Shown: piece after piece, positions 1-4,939 of the stretch
Position numbering within the stretch: the stretch's first letter is position 1
How the letters are laid out: every line of letters begins with the position of its first letter
Assembly (NCBI GenBank): GCA_031406795.1
Contig: JANOHV010000250.1
Coordinates: 1-7,739, forward strand
Origin: DATDCY01 sp031406795 [NCBI: Candidatus Rokuibacteriota bacterium]
GTDB taxonomy: Bacteria; JAUVQV01
Reading direction: 5' to 3'
Length of the DNA stretch: 7,739 nt
Made by a program: the position numbers and the translations under genes
Notes under the pieces: model-generated
Database searches by the model: none
Told to the model about the DNA's origin: nothing
The model's input: only the letters and a program-made list of their open reading frames with translations

Positions 1-204
1 GAAGGTGTCGACGAAGCCCTTCACCTCGAAGTGGAAGCTCGCCGGGCCGGTCGTGCCGAGGTTGACCTCCATCCGGTCCCCCTCCTTCTTGACGGTGAAC
101 GTTTCCTCGCTGCTGCTGCAGCCGGAAAAGACCGCCAGGCCCGCCGTCAGAACCAGAGCGCTCAGCGAGATGCCGGCGAAAATGCTCTTTTTCGTCTGTG
201 TCAT
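1..204 (-). CDS. Putative lipoprotein, 5' part only (runs off left edge)
   Basis: Sixty-eight codons read leftward from an ATG at 204-202 with no stop before the window edge, so the C-terminus is missing. The start is well supported: a strong Shine-Dalgarno GAGGAGGAC (complement of 211-219) lies 6 bases upstream. The N-terminus is a signal peptide: basic MTQTKKS, a hydrophobic core of about residues 8-26, then FSGC with Cys29 followed by SSS, which resembles a lipobox although Phe at -3 is not the usual Leu. This suggests export and lipid attachment at Cys29. The mature part (TFTVKKEGDRMEVNLG, then SFHFEVKGF) alternates polar and hydrophobic residues as beta-strands do; I do not recognise the family. 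It is transcribed away from the four-gene operon and shares only the intergenic region with it, so a functional link is unproven. Cleavage by ordinary signal peptidase I is an alternative. Confidence 0.8.
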   Translation of the reverse strand, partial: MTQTKKSIFAGISLSALVLTAGLAVFSGCSSSEETFTVKKEGDRMEVNLGTTGPASFHFEVKGFVDTF

Positions 205-259
205 TGAAAAGTCCTCCTCGTGTCAGCTATTGCCCGAGCTATAACGTTAAAACCTATAT

Positions 260-288
260 ATATTAGCGTACTATAAAAGGAGATCCAA
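260..288 (-). promoter_or_regulatory. Candidate sigma70-type promoter of the lipoprotein gene
   Basis: Reading the minus strand, TTGGAT (288-283) and TAATAT (265-260) are separated by exactly 17 bases, inside an AT-rich island. Both hexamers are imperfect matches to TTGACA and TATAAT. Transcription would start near 253, giving a leader of about 50 bases before the ATG at 204. The TATATA just downstream (260-255) is an alternative -10 in the same patch. Confidence 0.4.
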
Positions 289-343
289 GAAGAATCCAGC
301 CCCACGGGGTAACCCTTCAATGAACGGTGGCCCCATCAGTACC

Positions 344-421
344 GTTCGCCCTGAGCCCGTCGAAGGGCGTTTGTATGAAGGCTTCCCGTTCGTGGTTCGA
401 CAGGCTCACCACGAACGGGAA
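344..421. repeat. REP-like pair of inverted repeats (TGAGCCYGTCGAA core)
   Basis: Two copies of one palindromic unit face each other. Copy 1 at 344-364 and copy 2 at 396-416 match in 17 of 21 positions as reverse complements, sharing the core TGAGCC(C/T)GTCGAA. Each copy also sits in its own hairpin: CGCCCT/AGGGCG (347-352 with 364-369) around copy 1, and a perfect 13-bp stem TTCCCGTTCGTGG/CCACGAACGGGAA (383-395 with 409-421) around the 13-base loop that holds the core of copy 2. The loops of the two hairpins are therefore complementary. From memory, elements with a CCTGAGC..GTCGAAGG core are abundant intergenic repeats in many proteobacterial genomes. Its place between divergent genes argues against a terminator role. 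Confidence 0.75.
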
Positions 422-542
422 AAGTTGCCTCACTTCACTGAAGAGTTACCTCATGGAGCGCCTCGAGAAGCGGATTCAGCCGCTTCGCGACGGTGGGGTC
501 CGCGGCGCGCTCCGGCGTGGAACCCATGATTGAGCAGGGGAG

Positions 543-551
543 TGGTATAAT
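543..551 (+). promoter_or_regulatory. Extended -10 promoter element of the operon
   Basis: TGGTATAAT contains a perfect TATAAT (546-551) preceded by the TGn extension of extended -10 promoters, which need little -35 contact. No good -35 hexamer is found at 16-18 bases upstream (522-529 reads ACCCATGA); TTGAGC at 530-535 is too close, with a 10-base spacer. Initiation would fall near 558, only about two bases before the ATG at 560, so the first gene would have an almost leaderless mRNA or a later start. Confidence 0.5.
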
Positions 552-559
552 TAAACGAT

Positions 560-1324
560 ATGCAATCGCTGGATACGATGGTTTTGAGACATGGCCGCGG
601 GGCCACGGGTGTGGCCGACGGGCGCGACGAGAGCTTCGAGGTCCCCTCCGCCGAGAGCAAGTTCGTCGGCGCCGGCGACCTCGAGGAGTTCGTGATCGCC
701 TGGCTGCGGCACGTCTGCCTCCCCGACCCCGTGCACCCCGACGCGGTCGTGTCCTCCCTCTATTACGACACGCCGGCCCTGAGCGCCTACCACGAGAAGG
801 TCGACGGCGATTTTCTCAAGACGAAGTGCCGCCTGCGCTGGTACGACCCGGATATCGCGGCCGATCCCGCGCTGCGGACGGCCTATCTCGAAATCAAGCA
901 CAAGATCGGGCAGGGGCGGCGCAAATCGCGGGCCCGGGTGGTCGTGGAGCGCACCTGGTTCGACGACGCCAGCCTCGATCACCCGGCATTCCTCGAAATC
1001 CTCTCCCGCGAAGCCCCGACCCTCGGGGAGCGCCTGCCGTCGGGGCTGCTGCCGGCGGCCGTGGTGCGCTATCGGCGGCGACGGTTCATCTGCCCCTTCA
1101 CGCTCTCGCGGATCTGCCTGGACACCGGCATCGGGCTCGGGCGGGTCAACGAGCGTCTGCTGCCGCGTCTCGGCCCGGTGAAGCTCGGGACCATCGTGCT
1201 GGAGGTCAAGGACGGTAGATCGGCGCAGATTCCCTGGCTGGCGAAGCTCTACGCATCGGGGATCAGGCAGCGCAGCTTTTCCAAATACGGGGCCTGCATC
1301 GCCAGTCTGCTCAAGGAGGCGTGA
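560..1324 (+). CDS. VTC-domain polyphosphate polymerase family protein
   Basis: A 254-residue cytosolic protein without membrane segments, matching the VTC domain of the triphosphate tunnel metalloenzyme fold. In yeast Vtc4 this domain makes polyphosphate from ATP in a tunnel lined by basic residues and metal-binding glutamates. Visible landmarks in order: ESKF (32-35, the family's opening ExKF), SLYYDTP (66-72), YHEKVDG (77-83), the basic strand KTKCRLRWY (87-95), LEIKHK (110-115), YRRRRF (171-176), RICLDTGI (184-191), TIVLEVK (211-217) and FSKYGACI (240-247). Alternating Lys, Arg and Glu on strands is what the tunnel requires, so the enzyme looks intact. The start is uncertain: ATG 560 has no well-spaced Shine-Dalgarno and almost touches the predicted transcription start; ATG 578 and GTG 611 are in-frame alternatives that keep the whole domain. 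The stop lies 2 bases before the likely start of the DUF4956 gene. Product and polymer direction are inferred from the family. Confidence 0.87.
   Translation: MQSLDTMVLRHGRGATGVADGRDESFEVPSAESKFVGAGDLEEFVIAWLRHVCLPDPVHPDAVVSSLYYDTPALSAYHEKVDGDFLKTKCRLRWYDPDIAADPALRTAYLEIKHKIGQGRRKSRARVVVERTWFDDASLDHPAFLEILSREAPTLGERLPSGLLPAAVVRYRRRRFICPFTLSRICLDTGIGLGRVNERLLPRLGPVKLGTIVLEVKDGRSAQIPWLAKLYASGIRQRSFSKYGACIASLLKEA
1313..1319 (+). promoter_or_regulatory. Shine-Dalgarno AAGGAGG that decides the DUF4956 start
   Basis: AAGGAGG lies inside the last codons of the VTC-domain gene. It is only 1 base from the GTG at 1321, too close for use, but 7 bases from the second in-frame GTG at 1327, the ideal distance. 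This favours 1327 over the longer frame that begins at 1321. Confidence 0.7.
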
Positions 1325-1326
1325 TC

Positions 1327-2019
1327 GTGTTCGACCAACTGCAGAAGATCAAGGACGTCCAGGACCTCACGGCCAGGATCGACCCCTGGCTGTTCGGCAT
1401 CGCCATCCTCGTCTCGCTCGGCGCGTCGCTGGCGGCCAGCTGGCTCTACAACCGCTTCTACGAGCGCCGGGGGACCGGCAGCCAGATCAACCGCGCTTTC
1501 CCCCTCCTCGGCATCTCCATCACCGCCCTGTTCATCTGCATCCAGGTCTCGCTCCCGCTGTCGCTCGGCCTGCTCGGCGCCCTGTCGATCATCCGCTTCC
1601 GCACGCCGGTCAAGGAGCCGGAGGAGGTCGGGTTCATCATGCTGGTCATCGCCTCATCGATCATCTGCGCGACCTTCAACTTCCAGTTCCTGCTCTTTCT
1701 CTTCCTCGTCGCCGTGGCCGCCCTCGTGGGGATCAGCTGGTTCCGCCGCGGCAACCGGTCGGGGCGCGACGGCATCGTTCTCGTGACGCTCGGCGACGAG
1801 GATGCGACCCTGCGCCAGAAGGAGATCGAGGAGTGCGTCGGACGGCACGCCCGGCGCAGCTTCGTCGAGAGCGCCGCCAGCCAGGACGGGCTCGCCAGCC
1901 TCCAGTTCTCCTTCACGGACTTCCAGGGAGGCGTGGCCGATCTGCAGGCCGAGCTGAAGCGGCTGGCTCCGGTCAACTCGGTCCGGATCTTTTTCAATCG
2001 CCCCGGCGGCCTCTCCTGA
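1327..2019 (+). CDS. DUF4956 family membrane protein
   Basis: A 230-residue protein with hydrophobic segments at about residues 21-40, 57-73, 74-90, 101-115 and 117-137, then a soluble C-terminal domain of about 90 residues. The family signature is clear: LGALSIIRFRTPVKEPEE (83-100) sits at the end of a membrane segment, as in other DUF4956 proteins. The biochemical function of the family is not established as far as I know. Its genes often lie beside VTC-domain and CotH genes, as here. In the yeast VTC complex a small membrane domain accompanies the catalytic domain and helps move polyphosphate across the membrane; this protein could play that part for the upstream enzyme (inference). The C-terminal tail (QFSFTDF, then NSVRIFFNRP) resembles a small alpha/beta regulatory domain. 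The GTG start at 1327 is chosen for its Shine-Dalgarno; with GTG 1321 the protein would be 232 residues and overlap the preceding stop. Confidence 0.87.
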   Translation: MFDQLQKIKDVQDLTARIDPWLFGIAILVSLGASLAASWLYNRFYERRGTGSQINRAFPLLGISITALFICIQVSLPLSLGLLGALSIIRFRTPVKEPEEVGFIMLVIASSIICATFNFQFLLFLFLVAVAALVGISWFRRGNRSGRDGIVLVTLGDEDATLRQKEIEECVGRHARRSFVESAASQDGLASLQFSFTDFQGGVADLQAELKRLAPVNSVRIFFNRPGGLS

Positions 2020-2048
2020 AGGGGACGGCCGGCTTCCGGGAGCGTCTG

Positions 2049-4939
2049 ATGGAGTCGGGCAACCGGAGGAAGCTCGGATACGCGGCCGCGGCCGCGATCG
2101 TCGTGCTGCTCCTCGCGGGCCTCTCGTGCGGCGCCGGTTTCCTGCTGGACTCCCTGACCAAGGCCGTCGATCTCGGCGAGCGCGGCATCGGCGGCAGGCT
2201 GAGGCGGGCCGGCGTCCTCGCGCACTGGGATTTCGACGAGCTCCGGCCGCGCGAGCGGGTCGGCCGCGAGGGCGTCGTCACTGGCGGGACGCGGCTCATC
2301 GCCGGCCGCAACGGCTCGGCCCGGGCCTTCCCCCCCGGGGAGCACGGCGTGATCCGCACCGCGTTTCCCCTGCCGTCCCTGGGTTCCCATTTCACCTTCT
2401 CCTGCTGGCTGCGCTTCCCGGAGCGGATCGTCAACCAGCAGATCTTCCAGTACCTGACGGTCCGCGACGGGAGCCTGGTCTTTCAGATGCCCCGCCAGGA
2501 ACCCCTCGCCTGGGCAATCGCCGGCCGGCAGGGCTTCTTCCACGTCGCGTTCACCGTCGATCAGGACGAAGGCCGCGCCGCTCTGTACGTCGACGGCGAT
2601 CCGGCGGGGGAGGTGCGGCTGGGCCCGCTGAAGCACCCCGGCGAATCGCTCTGCTTCGGTCAGGACCGGCTGACGCCGCCGCCGGCGTTCGCCCTGGACG
2701 AGGTGTCCATCTGGAGCCGCACGCTCACCGCGCCGGAAATCCGCCGTCTCAGCCGTCTGCGGTGGCCGCTCATTTTCGACAACGCCTTCCTCGCCGCGAC
2801 TGCGCTGCGGGTGGCGGAGGCGGCTCGCGAATCCTGCCGGGCCCTGCTGCTGGCTGCCGATCTCTTCGATCCCTCCCTCCACGAAAGCCGGATCTACGCC
2901 TCCGGGCTGCCCACCTACGCCCTGTCGCTCTCGGGCGCCGACGTCAAGGAGTTCAACAAGTACTTCAACGAGCAGTCCGAGAACGGCCTCAACGCGCCCG
3001 GGACGTCGAAGAGACGCACGGTCGAGGTCCTCGAAGGCGGCGGCAGGCGCCGGGCGGCGATGGAGTTGGTCGCGGGGGACCATGGCGGTCCGGAGGCTTC
3101 CGCAAAGCGCGCGTTCCGTCTCGAGATGCTCTCCGACGACGACGAGCCGGAGCGGACGCTGTTCATCCGGCCGATCGAGGGCTCGCCGTTCCTCCTCGAG
3201 GTGCTGGCCGGGAGGCTGGCCGAGCGCTGCGGCGTTTCCGCAGCGCCCACGGAGCTGTGCGCCGTGAGTGTCAACGGCGCCTTCGAGGGCCTCTCGCTCT
3301 GCTCGGATGTCTCGCGGGAACAGGGGCCGTTCTGGCTTTCGGCTCCCGGCCAGGCGCAGGAGCTGCTGCGGCGGCTGCCGCTGTTCCGGGACGAGGTCCT
3401 CGGCGAGTTCGACCGGCTCGCGTCCGGGTGGCGCGCCGTGCTGCGGAGCGACCGGAAGAGCCCGCTTTCCAGCCGCGAGATGCTCAGCCGCATCAAGGCG
3501 CAGCGGCGGCTCCTCGAAGAGACGCTCACCGATCGGACGGTGCGGTCCGACGCGGCGCTGGTCGCGCTGGTGGCCGATCGGCTGCGGGAGGAGATGTTCC
3601 TCGGCGACAATCCGCACGCCGGCCTCCTCGTGGGCGATCTCGATCTCTCGGTGCGGACGGTCAACGGCGCCGCGCTCTCTTTCGCGAGTCTGACACCGGC
3701 GACGCTCGGCAACGACGGCGGGGTCTTTCCGCCGGAGGGCGCGGCGGCTTCCGCCCGACTGCGGGTGAGCATCACCAGCGGAACGGCGGTCGCCGCGCGC
3801 GAACTCTCCTTCGTCGTTCTGCCCGGGCGTCGGCGGATCCCGGTGCTGCGGGTGCAGTCGGCCGGCGCCCCCCGATCGGGGCCACCGTGCCCGCCCTTGC
3901 GGAGTTCATCGAGCCGGACAATCGCCGCAGCGGCCTGCTGGGCGGGGACATCCGCCTGCGCGGCAACACGTCGTTGTACCAGGCCAGGAACCAGAAGAAG
4001 TACTATCGCGTCGAGCTCGACCGGCCGTACGACGTCCCCGGGGTCGGCCGCACCCGGCGACTGCTGCTGATCTCGGGGTGGAAGGACAAGACCCTGATGC
4101 GCGACCGGCTGGCCTACGACCTGTTCCGGAGTTTCTCCGAACCCGGGAAACCGCGCTACAGCCCGCACGTCCGGCTCGTCGAACTGGTCGTCAACGGCGA
4201 CTACAAGGGGCTGTACAACCTGGTCGACCGGGTTGACGCCGATCTGCTCGAACTGGGGAAGGGCTCCGGGGCCGACCGTGCCGTGCTCTACAAGGCGACC
4301 GGCTCCGGGGCGAGCTTCAAGACCCCCGACCGGGATTCCTACGTCCAGCAGGTCCCCGACTGGCGGGACGGGGAGTTCTGGGGCCCGTACGAGAAGCTGA
4401 TCGCCTTCGTCGGCCAGTCGACGCCGGAGGTGTTTCGCAGGGACGTCGAGCGGATCATCGACGTCGACAACGTCATCGATTTCGAGATCCTGCTGGCGCT
4501 GACCGCCAACGGGGAAGGGCAGAACTACAACCTCTACCTCGCGCGGCGCGCGGGAGCCGACGCCCGGTTCGTCATCGTCCCGTGGGATTACGACATCAGT
4601 TTCAGCCTGGCGTTCGTCCCCTCCAACCACCTGATCGCCCGGCTGCACGCGGATCTGCCGGGATACAGCAGCCGTGTGGCGGAGCGTTGGCGGGACTTGC
4701 GCAAGGACCGCCTCTCCGAGAGCGGGCTCATGGAACGGATCGCCGGCCTGGAGGCCGAGATGCTCGAGGGCGTCGAGCGGAACTACCGTCGCTGGCCGCC
4801 CACCGAAGGGGAGACCTGGGCGGGGATGGTCCCCCAGCTGCGGTCCTACCTCCGCGGCCGGCTGCCCCTCCTCGACGCCTGGTTCGCCGGCAGACCGGGC
4901 GCCGCGCCGGGAAGCCTTCACCAAGGAGACACGCCATGA
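2049..4939 (+). CDS. CotH kinase family protein with LamG and Ig-like domains (frameshifted)
   Basis: Read across a one-base frameshift at 3868-3873, the product is 963 residues; as sequenced, the first frame stops at 4070 (673 residues). ATG 2049 has GGGAG 6 bases upstream. Domains: cytosolic start and one hydrophobic segment (about 10-33, an anchor or a weak lipoprotein signal ending at Cys27); LamG-like concanavalin fold (56-235: HWDFDE, FTFSCWL, AALYVDGDPAGE, LDEVSIWSR); a degenerate CotH-like half (285-500); an atrophied bacterial Ig-like domain (about 521-592); and canonical CotH (598-945). The last shows DIRLRGNTS (634-642), KKYYRVELD (650-658), MRDRLAYDLF (684-693), VNGDYKGLY (715-723), NYNLYL (826-831) and PWDYD (845-849), whose aspartates match the metal-binding DxD of CotH kinases. 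CotH proteins are secreted-type kinases; in Bacillus CotH phosphorylates spore coat proteins. Here it should act outside the cytoplasmic membrane; the substrate is unknown. Its stop overlaps the next start. Confidence 0.85.
3868..3873 (+). other. Frameshift site: run of six C in the CotH-like gene
   Basis: Up to codon CCC 3870-3872 the upstream frame encodes recognisable protein (PVLRVQSAGAP). Beyond it that frame turns into an arginine/serine-rich shadow and stops at 4070, while the frame one base back begins at CCG 3872-3874 with PIGATVPALAEFIEP and runs through all conserved CotH motifs to 4939. One extra C would restore a single frame. A run of seven C at 2330-2336 in the same gene stays in frame, so length errors in C-runs are not general here. 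Confidence 0.85.

Larger units (their letters stand above)
205..559. other. Divergent intergenic region
   Basis: This 355-base gap separates the leftward lipoprotein gene from the rightward operon. Contents from left to right: the lipoprotein Shine-Dalgarno (211-219); an AT-rich patch (about 240-280) that contrasts with the GC-rich surroundings and carries the leftward promoter candidate; the REP-like inverted repeats (344-421); a 7-bp hairpin GAAGCGG/CCGCTTC (467-473 with 480-486, loop of 6) without a T-run; and an extended -10 element at 543-551. I see no RNA gene. Short reading frames here have no convincing coding signal. Confidence 0.7.

Noticed and set aside
5-244. Plus-strand 79-codon frame at the left edge
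   Set aside because: It is the antisense of the lipoprotein gene, which has a strong ribosome site and a signal peptide.
467-486. Hairpin GAAGCGG/CCGCTTC as a terminator
   Set aside because: There is no T-run on either strand and the flanking genes diverge, so no transcript needs to end here.
453-533. Small 26-codon frame starting at ATG 453 (MERLEKRIQPLRDGG...)
   Set aside because: Only a weak GAAGAG precedes it, composition is plain Arg-rich, and no family is recognisable. It may be a leader or gene remnant, but the evidence is too thin.
530-551. TTGAGC (530-535) as the -35 of the operon promoter
   Set aside because: The spacer to TATAAT is 10 bases, far short of 16-18; the extended -10 explains the site better.
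1458-3617. Long minus-strand open frame of 719 codons
   Set aside because: It lies opposite the DUF4956 and CotH genes, which have clear family motifs. Its translation is rich in Arg, Pro, Glu and Gln with no recognisable motif, as expected for a shadow frame in GC-rich DNA.
3867-3874. Programmed -1 ribosomal frameshifting at GCCCCCCG
   Set aside because: The zero-frame reading GCC CCC CGA does not give the X XXY YYZ heptamer and I saw no clear stimulatory stem just downstream. A one-base deletion is simpler.
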